From a virus, in IMG/VR virus record IMGVR_UViG_3300042691_007097, positions 1 to 40,478 of that record: a DNA stretch of 40,478 bases; one strand, 5' to 3'. The notes below the pieces were generated by a model, which did no database searches, was not told where the DNA came from, and saw nothing but the letters and a program-made list of their open reading frames with translations. The number at the start of each line of letters is the position of its first letter. Positions within the stretch are counted from its first letter, which is position 1. Of the stretch, positions 16,369 to 23,862 are shown piece by piece. Position numbers and translations under genes: made by a program.

Positions 16369-18399
16369 CTACCCAATCTTTATTTCACATACATCTGTTG
16401 TACAGTATGCTTCACCCATCGCTTCCAAGTTATCTACGCCATCATAAATAGCAGACCAATTAATTTTTTTGATCTTGCCTAAATATGCATTATATTCTTC
16501 CTGTGTAATCTGAGTATATGGTTGTTGTGGATATGTCATATTACCCATTGGTAAAAATGACACAGCCTTTAACTGCCCCTCGTACATATGAAGTGCTGGA
16601 GCAACATGTTTTGTTTCTGTTTCTTTATCAAATGATAAGGTTACAGAAACTCCATTGTCAGACCAATATTTTTGAGTTGTAGCAGCAAGCCCAATCTTTT
16701 CAAAAAGAGTTACATCTTTTTCAGAACGAGGGTGTCCTGAATGAACTGGGAAGTATACTACTGTTGTGTTAGCAGACACCAGATCGGCTTCCATTTTATA
16801 CCCTGCTGCTTTAAACAAATGAATCATCGGATCTGTATTGCCAAAACGAATTGCACGAAGGAAGTAATTTCCTCCTGGACCCCAGTGAACACCTGGAGTT
16901 GCACCAGATAACAAAGATACAGAACCAGATGGCTTGACAGTTGTTACACGAATTGACTCACGAACACATAGCCATTCGGAATATGCATGATCATATTTAC
17001 GAATTGTTTTATATCCTTCATCCATCCAATCACGAACGGTAGGCAAACCATACTCATCAGAAAATGATGCAATACCAGTTAATGATGTTCCGATACGACG
17101 GTTGCGTTGCATAATGCCATTTGTAATCTGCCAGTGTGTAGGCACAAGAGTTACAGTCTTACCATACAAATATGCAAACTTAAGTGTGCGTAAGAAATCT
17201 TCTTTATCTTTGTGCCTATTTAGATGAACCTCTACAAGAGTACAAAGTTCATATGACTCTAGTGGCTGCTCTGCACATGGATTAAAACCCATCACACGAT
17301 AATCTTTACCATCTGCAGGATCTGCAAGGCGACCATAGTTGCGAGCAACATCAAGCCAGATAAATCCTGGTTCTCCATTGTTTGCAATTAGATCAACATA
17401 GTCTTCATACTTAGTTCCTACCGAAGCAGAGATTGAGTTGTTGCTCATCCATGCCCAACCTGGATTTTCTGGATCAAAAGAGTTACGCTCTGGAAATACC
17501 TCTGAATTTTTTAGATTCATAAAGTCTTTATCTCCAGAACCACCAAGAGCAAGAGTTGCAGAACGACGAACATTTCCAGCAACTACACAAGTACCAATGA
17601 GATTAATAATGTCTACAATTGCACGACTATCCAAGTTATCTCCAGCACGATCACCAACAACTTTACGAATTGTTTCATGAAGTTTAATTAGTGGGGCTGG
17701 ACCAGAAGCGGTACCTCCAAAACCTTTAATTGGAGCACCTAAAGGTCTAATCTTAGAATAGTCAAAAATAATCTTTGCCTGATTAGGTTTTAGGTATGAG
17801 TTGAGAAGTAGCCTTACCGATTCTACCCATCCTTCACGAGTATCTGGAATTTCATATGTGATTTCTTCAGATACATTTTTATAAATCTCAAGTTCTTTAT
17901 CTTGACCTAGAGTATCAAACCCTACACCTACACCTAACATTAAGGCATCCATTACCCAAGCAAATAATGCACCTGGATCGTTACGGTCAATATCTCTTGT
18001 TGATACCATCGCACAATTCTGCAGGGAAGCAGAGTTTCTACGCTCCATAGTCATAGGAGTACCAAATGCCCATAGGCCACGTCCAGGAGGTGTCCATTTG
18101 AGGTTAAACATGCGATCATAGGCCTCTTGAGCAGACTTCTGTGCCTTATTATCATTCCATGGCAAACGGTTCTCTTTGGCGTGATTCTTCTGTACTGAGT
18201 ACATTCCTTCAATTACCCGCTTACAAACCTCATACCAGCGTTCTTTTCGTCCATCCTCCTTTACTCTGGAGTAAGTACGAATAAAAGTAATCTCGCCTAG
18301 GGAGTTATTTCCTGCATCGGCAAAGCCAAATGGAGGCTCTAATTCCTTGTATTTATTAACAAATTCGTCCAATAGGCGAAAAGAAAATACGTCTGACAT
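16369..18399 (-). CDS. Ribonucleoside-triphosphate reductase, adenosylcobalamin-dependent (class II, monomeric)
   Basis: A 676-residue enzyme reducing ribonucleotides to deoxyribonucleotides, with adenosylcobalamin as radical source. It has PPGRGLWAFGT (~104-113), the redox cysteine pair C129 (LQNCAMVST) and C386 (YELCTLVEV), the thiyl-radical cysteine and catalytic Glu in FNPCAEQ (C375, E377), VKPSGSVSLLSGATPGVHW, and a C-terminal CTTDVC pair (C666, C671) for re-reduction by thioredoxin. The features and single-subunit length match the Lactobacillus leichmannii type. It heads a four-gene coupled operon ending in a cobalamin adenosyltransferase. The leader is 63 bases or less, starts with a hairpin and is too short for a cobalamin riboswitch. 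Confidence 0.96.
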   Translation of the reverse strand: MSDVFSFRLLDEFVNKYKELEPPFGFADAGNNSLGEITFIRTYSRVKEDGRKERWYEVCKRVIEGMYSVQKNHAKENRLPWNDNKAQKSAQEAYDRMFNLKWTPPGRGLWAFGTPMTMERRNSASLQNCAMVSTRDIDRNDPGALFAWVMDALMLGVGVGFDTLGQDKELEIYKNVSEEITYEIPDTREGWVESVRLLLNSYLKPNQAKIIFDYSKIRPLGAPIKGFGGTASGPAPLIKLHETIRKVVGDRAGDNLDSRAIVDIINLIGTCVVAGNVRRSATLALGGSGDKDFMNLKNSEVFPERNSFDPENPGWAWMSNNSISASVGTKYEDYVDLIANNGEPGFIWLDVARNYGRLADPADGKDYRVMGFNPCAEQPLESYELCTLVEVHLNRHKDKEDFLRTLKFAYLYGKTVTLVPTHWQITNGIMQRNRRIGTSLTGIASFSDEYGLPTVRDWMDEGYKTIRKYDHAYSEWLCVRESIRVTTVKPSGSVSLLSGATPGVHWGPGGNYFLRAIRFGNTDPMIHLFKAAGYKMEADLVSANTTVVYFPVHSGHPRSEKDVTLFEKIGLAATTQKYWSDNGVSVTLSFDKETETKHVAPALHMYEGQLKAVSFLPMGNMTYPQQPYTQITQEEYNAYLGKIKKINWSAIYDGVDNLEAMGEAYCTTDVCEIKIG

Positions 18400-18436
18400 T
18401 TGTTTTTAACAACCTTTCCACAAAAATAATATGAGA

Positions 18437-18455
18437 ACTTTGCAAATCGCAAAGT
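18437..18455 (-). other. 5'-terminal hairpin of reductase mRNA
   Basis: Perfect 7-base-pair stem ACTTTGC/GCAAAGT with loop AAATC (plus-strand reading). Its outer edge falls at the transcript start expected from the -10 element at 18463-18468, so the mRNA would begin with a stem-loop. Confidence 0.5.
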
Positions 18456-18462
18456 AGTGTCT

Positions 18463-18471
18463 AGTATAGCA
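18463..18471 (-). promoter_or_regulatory. Extended -10 promoter of B12/reductase operon
   Basis: Minus-strand TGCTATACT. It is the only promoter-like element seen in the gap between the tail fibre gene and the reductase. Confidence 0.58.
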
Positions 18472-18563
18472 CAAAGTTTAAATAAAGAAAAGTTATAATT
18501 TATAGTGCTTTTATAAAGAATAAGTGTAAAGTAAAGGTTTAGTACTTTTAAATTTAAATAGTA

Positions 18564-19223
18564 CTAGGATGTTGAAACGGTAACTGCTCCACCATTTTTA
18601 ATCTGGCCCCATGTCAAAGATGGGAAGTTGCCAGCAGTAACTACTGTACCAGAAACGTTAGGCAGAGTAATTGTACGGTCTGCAGTAGGATCTGTTATTG
18701 TCAATGTTGTTTCATGATTATTAGCAGTACCCTCAAAAACAAACGAGTTAGTAATATTAATAGTGCTTGAATCAATAGTTGTTGTAGTGCCACTTACTGT
18801 TAGATTTCCTGAGATAGTTACATTTCCACTACCGTCGGCTAGAACTACAGTTCCAGTGGCATCTGGAAGTGTAATTGTACGATCTGCGGTAGGATCTGTT
18901 GCTGTAACTGTTAATTCAAAGTTATTAGTAGTAGCACCCTGTATTACAAGGCCAGTTCCAGGAATATATACATTTTGATTTGCATTTAGAGTAGCAACGC
19001 CGTTAGCAGCATCTTTTTCAGTTAATTCAATATAACTTCCAAGACTTGTAGTAAGGCTTGCATCATTAACAATATAATCTAGATCGTTCCAAAGGGTAGT
19101 TCCGTCACCGATCTTAAGTTGAGCGGTAGTTGTATTATAACCAAACTCACCAATATCAAGCGTAGGATTAGAAGTAGTCCATGCGGCACCTGTACCTCTA
19201 CGCACTTGAATTCTTGTTGCCAT
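18564..19223 (-). CDS. Tail fibre protein with RGT/KIGDG N-terminal domain
   Basis: A 219-residue protein. The N-terminus (ATRIQVRRGTGAAWTTSNPT, then GEFGYNTTTAQLKIGDGTTLW) is the common N-terminal module of phage tail fibres and hyaluronidase-like proteins. Two internal copies of TDPTADRTITLP with GTVV form a repeat. ISGNLTVSGTTTTIDSSTI is a fibre shaft pattern shared with the 624-residue fibre upstream. It is probably a virion fibre or fibre tip. It has its own promoter and a GAGGAGAGG ribosome site. Confidence 0.75.
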   Translation of the reverse strand: MATRIQVRRGTGAAWTTSNPTLDIGEFGYNTTTAQLKIGDGTTLWNDLDYIVNDASLTTSLGSYIELTEKDAANGVATLNANQNVYIPGTGLVIQGATTNNFELTVTATDPTADRTITLPDATGTVVLADGSGNVTISGNLTVSGTTTTIDSSTINITNSFVFEGTANNHETTLTITDPTADRTITLPNVSGTVVTAGNFPSLTWGQIKNGGAVTVSTS

Positions 19224-19247
19224 TGCTACCTCTCCTCGCTAAAAGCC

Positions 19248-19256
19248 ATTATATCA
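19248..19256 (-). promoter_or_regulatory. Extended -10 promoter of fibre gene
   Basis: Minus-strand TGATATAAT, 24 bases before the ATG at 19223. It overlaps the end of the preceding gene. Confidence 0.6.
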
Positions 19257-19619
19257 GAATTGTTCACTTGGGCTACCCCCATCGGCTGATGGAACAGCAT
19301 TAGTAAATGTAGTACTTGGAGTGCCACCATCTAGTTTTGCAAATAATGTTGGATATGTGATTCCGTTACCGTCATACTCTCTTTGAGCATCTAAATAAGT
19401 TGCAACTGGAATCCACTCGCTATTGTAATAAAAATAAATACGCTCTGTGGTTGTATATAAAAATAAATCACCATTACTTGGTGATCCTGGGAAAGAACTT
19501 CCTACAGTTAGTCCTCCGCCAGTAAAAGCGGTAGTTTGAACTGTATTGTCTGGGAAGGTAACTCCAGTAGCAACCTTAAGTCCTGCCTTGACGACAAAAT
19601 CTTTATTAGTGGTTGCCAC
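19254..19619 (-). CDS. Small tail fibre protein (GTG start)
   Basis: A 121-residue protein. The GTG start is supported by paralogy: MATTNKDFVVKAGLKV here matches MATVNKDFRIKNGLVV at the start of the next upstream gene. It continues with ATGVTFPDNTVQTTAF and SNGDLFLYTTTERIYFYYN, patterns found in trimeric fibre proteins. The ribosome site is weak (GAAGGG about 13 bases away), so translation may depend on coupling from the upstream gene 29 bases away. Confidence 0.62.
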   Translation of the reverse strand: MATTNKDFVVKAGLKVATGVTFPDNTVQTTAFTGGGLTVGSSFPGSPSNGDLFLYTTTERIYFYYNSEWIPVATYLDAQREYDGNGITYPTLFAKLDGGTPSTTFTNAVPSADGGSPSEQF

Positions 19620-19648
19620 TGAAGTTCACTTATCCCTTCGTGGTCACA

Positions 19649-21523
19649 TTACACTTCGATGAGTGTTTTGTGAACCTTTACTGAAACTGGATTACCTGTT
19701 GCAGTTACTTTGAGACGAACATCGCCTCCAGAATAATCTGCATCTGTAGTTCCAAGTTGAGTGTTGCTCTGAACATCTGCATATTCAGTTAGGTATACGT
19801 TATTGTTTCCATCTACAGTTATGAGAACTTCTAGAACCTCAATATCGTTACCATCAATCATTTGAACAATATACTTTGCGCTTCTCCACGCTGTTGCTGA
19901 CCATGAATCAATCACTGTTCCAGCAGTAGTTGCTGAAGCAACTGCAGCATCTCCAACAAAAGTATTTGCTAGATTAATTGCTGTTGTTTGCAATGCTCCA
20001 TTAAGTGTTAGCGAAGCAAATGTTGGGCTTGATGTAGTTGCAATACTTTGTGGCAAAGATAGTGTTACAGCACCAGTAGAGGCATTTGCAGAAATTTGAT
20101 CTGCAGTTCCTGCAATAGTTCTTACGCCATCGTTTGTAATTGTAACTGTGTCTGTGGATGTAGCAGCAGTAATGCTAATGCCAGTTCCAGCAGCAAAGTT
20201 TAAAGTATCGGTATTTGAATTTGCAACAAGGCTTTGAGATCCAGTTACAGCAACGGTCTTAAAGATATTCTGTGAAGAACCTTTGTCATCGTTGGTAATT
20301 GTTAGTGAATCTCCAGCGTCGCTTACTAATACTGTAATACCGCTTCCAGCACTAAATGTAAATGTGTCAGATGAAGAATCTGGAGTAGCAGTATTAGATC
20401 CATCTGTGAAATTTGCGAAGGTATTAAATGTTGCATCTCCAACCAAAGCAATTGCTTTAGAAGTAGTTGAATCATTTATATACCACTTGTCAACACTTTC
20501 ATCCCAGTATAGAGATGCATTTGTTGATGTACCACGCTCAACTTCAATACCTGCATTTGTTGACGGTGTACTTGTAACATTGCTATTAAGAACAATTAGA
20601 TTATCTTCAACAGCAAGTGTTTCTGTATTAAGAGTTGTAGATGTTCCGTTTACTGTCAAGTTTCCAGTAACTGTTAGGTTGCCTGCAACTGTTGGATTTG
20701 TAGCAAGACCAACTGTAATTGATCCTGTCGAACCAGAAACTGTAACTTCATTTGTTGTACCAGTAAGTTGTGTTACACCAGTATTATAAATTTCAATTGT
20801 ATCTGTAGATGTATTTGCAAGAACACCAACTCCGTTACTACCAACAATATTTAGAGTATCGTCATTTGAGTCTGCTACTACAGTTGCCGCACCAACAACG
20901 ATATTTTTGAAAATATTTTGGGAAGAACCTTTATCACTGTTTGTAACTGTAATTGTATCAGTTGAAGTTGCTGCTGCTAGTGTAATACCAGAACCTGCAG
21001 CAAATGTAAGAGTATCATCATTGCTATCTGCAACAACAGTTTCTCCACCAGAAACTGCTACATTTTTAAAAATATTTTGTGAGGAACCTTTGTCATCGTT
21101 TGTTACGGTGACTGCTCCACCTTCTGATGCAGAAGATGAAACTGTGATTCCTGAACCAGATGTAACAGATGCTACGTAGTTACCTGTTGTATCCGTGCCA
21201 AGTGCAACAGAGTCTGCTGCAATAGATGCGGTAAGAGTTGCGTTTGCAAGATCTGTAATTGTTACAGAACCTGTTAGATCTCCACCAAGTGTAATTGTAA
21301 AATCAGCAACATCAAAATCTAGTGTGTTATCTCCATCTTGGTAACTTACTGAAATACCAGATTCGGTGTTGCTTGATACCATTGCGCCGATGGTGTCTGC
21401 AACATACTCTGCTAGAAATGACGTTGATGCCTCAGTAAGTACGTTTTGACCATTGACGGTTGCTGTGCTTCCCTCAACGACTAAACCATTCTTAATTCGG
21501 AAGTCTTTATTGACTGTCGCCAT
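19649..21523 (-). CDS. Repetitive long tail fibre protein
   Basis: A 624-residue Ser/Thr/Val/Gly-rich, beta-rich fibre. DKGSSQNIFK occurs at residues 144, 197 and 413, each copy followed by VVADSNDDTLxxxxGSGI-like and TSTDT(I/V)xI(T/Y)N segments, so it is built from tandem ~50-residue repeats. A central NLTVTGNLTVNGTSTTLNTE followed by LAVEDNLIVLN is a shaft pattern seen in cyanophage-like fibres. The C-terminal ~90 residues (AWRSAKYIVQMIDGNDIEVL onward) are paralogous to the C-terminus of the next upstream gene. It is a likely trimeric receptor-binding fibre. The ribosome site AAGGAG is good. Confidence 0.78.
   Translation of the reverse strand: MATVNKDFRIKNGLVVEGSTATVNGQNVLTEASTSFLAEYVADTIGAMVSSNTESGISVSYQDGDNTLDFDVADFTITLGGDLTGSVTITDLANATLTASIAADSVALGTDTTGNYVASVTSGSGITVSSSASEGGAVTVTNDDKGSSQNIFKNVAVSGGETVVADSNDDTLTFAAGSGITLAAATSTDTITVTNSDKGSSQNIFKNIVVGAATVVADSNDDTLNIVGSNGVGVLANTSTDTIEIYNTGVTQLTGTTNEVTVSGSTGSITVGLATNPTVAGNLTVTGNLTVNGTSTTLNTETLAVEDNLIVLNSNVTSTPSTNAGIEVERGTSTNASLYWDESVDKWYINDSTTSKAIALVGDATFNTFANFTDGSNTATPDSSSDTFTFSAGSGITVLVSDAGDSLTITNDDKGSSQNIFKTVAVTGSQSLVANSNTDTLNFAAGTGISITAATSTDTVTITNDGVRTIAGTADQISANASTGAVTLSLPQSIATTSSPTFASLTLNGALQTTAINLANTFVGDAAVASATTAGTVIDSWSATAWRSAKYIVQMIDGNDIEVLEVLITVDGNNNVYLTEYADVQSNTQLGTTDADYSGGDVRLKVTATGNPVSVKVHKTLIEV
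20129..21094 (-). repeat. Three coding repeats with GSSQNIFK signature in fibre gene
   Basis: Repeat units begin near 21094, 20935 and 20287 (minus-strand reading). They are conserved at both protein and DNA level, around AAGATATTCTGTGAAGAACC-type segments on the plus strand. They are possible sites for homologous recombination that would change fibre length. Confidence 0.7.
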
Positions 21524-21541
21524 TGTTTCTCCTTATAAGGG

Positions 21542-21979
21542 TCAGGCCTTCAAACCTGTTCGATAATACCGAATGGTCATAGGGCTTAAGACGGGGGTAA
21601 CCGTCATGCTAATTGTACCAGAATTTAGCGCTGCTGAAATAGTTCCAACTTCGCTAGCATTGTTCTTTACAGAGCCGTACTCTGATATATTTTGATTGGT
21701 ACCATCAAAAACCAAGTTTAATTCAAGACTTCTATATGAAGAAGATCCAGCATGTGATAGTTGAACCAAATACTTAATTGTTCTCCAAACAGAAGTATCT
21801 ATTGTGTCAAATACTGTTGCTGATTCTATGCCATTGATCGTTACGCTGTTGTTTCCATCCCCGCCCAAAGAATCTGCACGGTATGAAGTAGTATCAATTA
21901 AGTCTATAAAGTCTGATTGTGTTGGTATATCACCAGTCTCAAATTTTGTTTTTAGAGTGTTGATAGGAACAATAGCCAT
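21542..21979 (-). CDS. Fibre-associated protein with shared C-terminal domain
   Basis: A 145-residue protein. The N-terminus (MAIVPINTLKTKFETGDIPT, then QSDFIDLIDT) is typical of small fibre-attachment proteins. The C-terminal ~85 residues (VWRTIKYLVQLSHAGSSSYR, then SEYGSV and ISMTVTPV) are paralogous to the end of the 624-residue fibre next to it. The two may share a fold used for assembly or receptor binding. The start codon lies 8 bases after a TGATATAAT element with no ribosome site, so a leaderless mRNA is likely. Confidence 0.68.
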   Translation of the reverse strand: MAIVPINTLKTKFETGDIPTQSDFIDLIDTTSYRADSLGGDGNNSVTINGIESATVFDTIDTSVWRTIKYLVQLSHAGSSSYRSLELNLVFDGTNQNISEYGSVKNNASEVGTISAALNSGTISMTVTPVLSPMTIRYYRTGLKA

Positions 21980-21987
21980 AATAAATG

Positions 21988-21996
21988 ATTATATCA
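21988..21996 (-). promoter_or_regulatory. Extended -10 promoter of fibre-associated gene
   Basis: Minus-strand TGATATAAT, overlapping the stop codon of the upstream gene. The 8-base gap to the ATG at 21979 predicts a leaderless mRNA. Confidence 0.58.
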
Positions 21997-22209
21997 TAAA
22001 ATGATAAATGTGCTACCAATGACCGCAACGCCAATTCCTTGAGATGCGGGTATAGAAACACCAATATTTTCAAACCTTACCCTAAAAGGATAGATGCCTT
22101 TTACCTCTGCTACATAAGATCCTATTTTAGAAGGTTTGGCTTTTGCGTAGTTTGTTTCTTTTACAAATACCCTGCGACCTTGAATATCTTCAATCTTGGC
22201 AACAGGCAT
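21994..22209 (-). CDS. 71-residue hypothetical protein in fibre cluster
   Basis: A small basic then hydrophobic protein (MPVAKIEDIQGRRVFVKETN, later FRVRFENIGVSIPASQGIGV). It is beta-rich by eye, ends in a hydrophobic strand, and has no cysteine. No family is recognised. It is packed between a VRGDT-type protein and a fibre-associated protein in the same direction, with only 2 bases to the upstream gene, so it is probably a small virion or assembly component. Confidence 0.5.
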   Translation of the reverse strand: MPVAKIEDIQGRRVFVKETNYAKAKPSKIGSYVAEVKGIYPFRVRFENIGVSIPASQGIGVAVIGSTFIIL

Positions 22210-22211
22210 GA

Positions 22212-22607
22212 TTAACTCTCAGAAGGGCCAGTTACGTCTTCAATAACGGTTATAGTGCCTTTACAGATAGTCCAGGTTCTTGTAGCGTCTGATAGTTGAA
22301 TATCAAAAATATCATCTGTTTCTAAAAGATCTGATTGGTTGGCAGTTAGGGATACAGTAAATTCTCCCTCATCATCGTCTGCAGTAACTCCTGGAGTTAG
22401 GGCTACAATAACTGTGCTACTAGTTGTTGTTTCTCTAACAATATCCATAGCAATATCCCAATCAGCAATGGTTAAAGGATTGCGATCTTCGTCTGTTACA
22501 TAAACTCTAAATGCTGCTGTGTCACCACGAACAAGTGTCCATGAAATGTTTGGCGGGGTAGTACCGATTGAAAAAGAATCAGATCCCGCTCCTCTATAAT
22601 TTGTCAT
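22212..22607 (-). CDS. Ig-like baseplate/fibre-base protein with VRGDT motif
   Basis: A 131-residue protein with ISWTLVRGDTAAFRVYVTDE, then LTIADWDIAMDIV and a C-terminal TWTICKGTITVIEDVT. The same plan (RGDT near residue 30, beta strands, G(T)I(T/R)V at the end) recurs in the genes at 35011 and, in part, 34572. This resembles the N-terminal domain of BppU-type baseplate proteins, which anchor receptor-binding proteins. The start overlaps the upstream stop (ATGA). The baseplate role is inferred. Confidence 0.6.
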   Translation of the reverse strand: MTNYRGAGSDSFSIGTTPPNISWTLVRGDTAAFRVYVTDEDRNPLTIADWDIAMDIVRETTTSSTVIVALTPGVTADDDEGEFTVSLTANQSDLLETDDIFDIQLSDATRTWTICKGTITVIEDVTGPSES

Positions 22608-23143
22608 GATAGTCCATCCTTAAGTGCTTGCCATGTTCCATTGCCTTTATTTGCACCAACAATAATTGTACCTGATGTTGCTGCTTTTGCTACCACGCCA
22701 ATTACGCCACCACCACTTGCTGGCTTAGTTGCAGTTAAGCCTCCACCAGAAGCGGTATATAATTTATTTCCAATAGAAAATGAAGAAGTATTTACACCAG
22801 TAAATACACCAGTTAAAATTACAACACCATCAGAGCCAGCAGAAATATTTGCTTGTGCTAAACCAATTGTAGGAAATGTTGATGCTGTATCTGCATCTGA
22901 TTTTGCAATTCTTGGTTTTGTTGCACCAAAGCCATTAATATAAACTGGATCACCTTTTGTGATATTTGTTCCACCAGTACTTGTTGTTGCAGTTGTAACT
23001 TCTAATGTATGATATGGAAGTCCGAGGGTAGGTAAAATCGCATCAATTGCTTCTGCTAATGATTGTATATCTTCGTGTACATTAACAGGATCAGATGCGA
23101 CTGGATAAGGTAAATCGTACGTTGCTGTTTCGCCAGATGCCAT
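22604..23143 (-). CDS. Tail fibre / decoration-like protein
   Basis: A 179-residue protein. The N-terminus (TYDLPYPVASDPVNVHEDIQ, then LAEAIDAILP) is a recognisable phage tail fibre start. The rest is Gly/Ser/Thr-rich beta structure with KGDPVYING and IGVVAKAATSGTIIVGAN, resembling capsid- or tail-decoration domains (DUF2190-like). The start codon is 9 bases after TGCTATAAT, so the mRNA is probably leaderless. It is the first minus-strand gene past the divergent lysozyme promoter. Confidence 0.65.
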   Translation of the reverse strand: MASGETATYDLPYPVASDPVNVHEDIQSLAEAIDAILPTLGLPYHTLEVTTATTSTGGTNITKGDPVYINGFGATKPRIAKSDADTASTFPTIGLAQANISAGSDGVVILTGVFTGVNTSSFSIGNKLYTASGGGLTATKPASGGGVIGVVAKAATSGTIIVGANKGNGTWQALKDGLS

Positions 23144-23152
23144 AGTTCTTAT

Positions 23153-23161
23153 ATTATAGCA
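23153..23161 (-). promoter_or_regulatory. Extended -10 promoter, divergent from lysozyme promoter
   Basis: Minus-strand TGCTATAAT, 9 bases before the ATG at 23143. Its upstream side faces the plus-strand lysozyme promoter only 11 bases away. Confidence 0.6.
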
Positions 23162-23171
23162 CTTCCCTAAC

Positions 23172-23201
23172 TTGACTAAATACTATTTTTTGTGTTATAC
23201 T
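23172..23201 (+). promoter_or_regulatory. Lysozyme promoter
   Basis: Plus-strand TTGACT, 18-base spacer, then TATACT preceded by TGT (extended -10). This promoter also has a recognisable -35. Confidence 0.7.
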
Positions 23202-23207
23202 AGGTGC

Positions 23208-23230
23208 ATAGCACCGTAAAATGGTGCTAT
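23208..23230 (+). other. 5'-terminal hairpin of lysozyme mRNA
   Basis: An 8-base-pair stem (ATAGCACC with GGTGCTAT, loop GTAAAAT) begins where transcription from the promoter at 23172-23201 should start. It may stabilise the mRNA or serve as a binding site. Confidence 0.55.
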
Positions 23231-23251
23231 TGCGTTTCTAGGAGGAAAAAC

Positions 23252-23809
23252 TTGAGAGACAACAAAATACTATCGGGGGTTCTTACAACTGTGTTTGGAT
23301 TGGCTATAATTTTAGCGCCAATGGCAAATGCTTTTAATGAGAATAACTTATCTAAACGGGAGAATAAAGTTGACGATGCCGCCCACAAAGCGGCAATTTT
23401 GCTTTATTTACCCACTAAGAGCGAGGTACTTGAGAAATATGAAAATGCTCACAGTTTGACTGACAGCCAGTTGGTTGAATTACTTAAGGCGGTAGGGTTC
23501 AAAGGGCAAGGTTTAAAAACTGCTTGGGCAGTTGCTAAAGCCGAATCTAATGGTCGCCCATTTGCATTTAATGGAAACACCAAAACTGGAGATTCCTCTT
23601 ATGGGATTTTTCAGATTAACATGCTTGGTACTTTAGGTCCAGACAGACGAAATAAGTTTGATCTTGATTTAAATGCCGAGTTATTTAGCCCTGTCAAAAA
23701 CGCTGAGGTTGTGTTTTACATGACCAAGGGCGGTACTGACTGGAGTTCATGGTCATCAATTAATAATGGTGCCATACACAAATGGCTAGATAAATTTCCT
23801 AATCATTAA
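23252..23809 (+). CDS. Exported lysozyme-like endolysin (TTG start)
   Basis: I place the start at TTG 23252, because AGGAGG lies six bases upstream; earlier in-frame GTG codons have no ribosome site and would spoil the signal. The 185-residue product has a Sec-type signal (residues 1-27, RDNK then a hydrophobic core, cleavage after MANA). A lysozyme-like domain follows, with catalytic Glu98 in AWAVAKAESNGRP and SSYGIFQINM, then WSSWSSINNGAIHKWL near the end. Cell wall cleavage at lysis is the likely role, with export through Sec rather than a holin pore. It is the only plus-strand gene between 1 and 36 kb, with its own promoter and terminator. Confidence 0.82.
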   Translation: MRDNKILSGVLTTVFGLAIILAPMANAFNENNLSKRENKVDDAAHKAAILLYLPTKSEVLEKYENAHSLTDSQLVELLKAVGFKGQGLKTAWAVAKAESNGRPFAFNGNTKTGDSSYGIFQINMLGTLGPDRRNKFDLDLNAELFSPVKNAEVVFYMTKGGTDWSSWSSINNGAIHKWLDKFPNH

Positions 23810-23826
23810 TATTTAGGAATAAAAAT

Positions 23827-23857
23827 ACCCCGCTGTAAAAGGCGGGGTTATTTTTTT
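23827..23857 (+). terminator. Bidirectional intrinsic terminator after lysozyme
   Basis: A GC-rich stem (ACCCCGC with GCGGGGT, 8-base loop) is followed by TATTTTTTT on the plus strand. On the minus strand it is followed by ATTTTTATT, so it can also stop the converging glycine-rich fibre transcript. Confidence 0.88.
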
Positions 23858-23862
23858 ATATA

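Noticed and set aside
18400-18462. Cobalamin riboswitch before the B12-dependent reductase
   Set aside because: The leader is about 60 bases and has only a small hairpin; a cobalamin riboswitch needs around 200 bases with conserved boxes.
18540-18566. TAGTACT/AGTACTA hairpin as terminator of the fibre gene
   Set aside because: The stem overlaps the stop codon, is AT-rich and lacks a following T tract.
23204-23251. GTG start for the lysozyme at 23204
   Set aside because: It lies inside the predicted promoter/leader hairpin, has no ribosome site and would bury the signal peptide.
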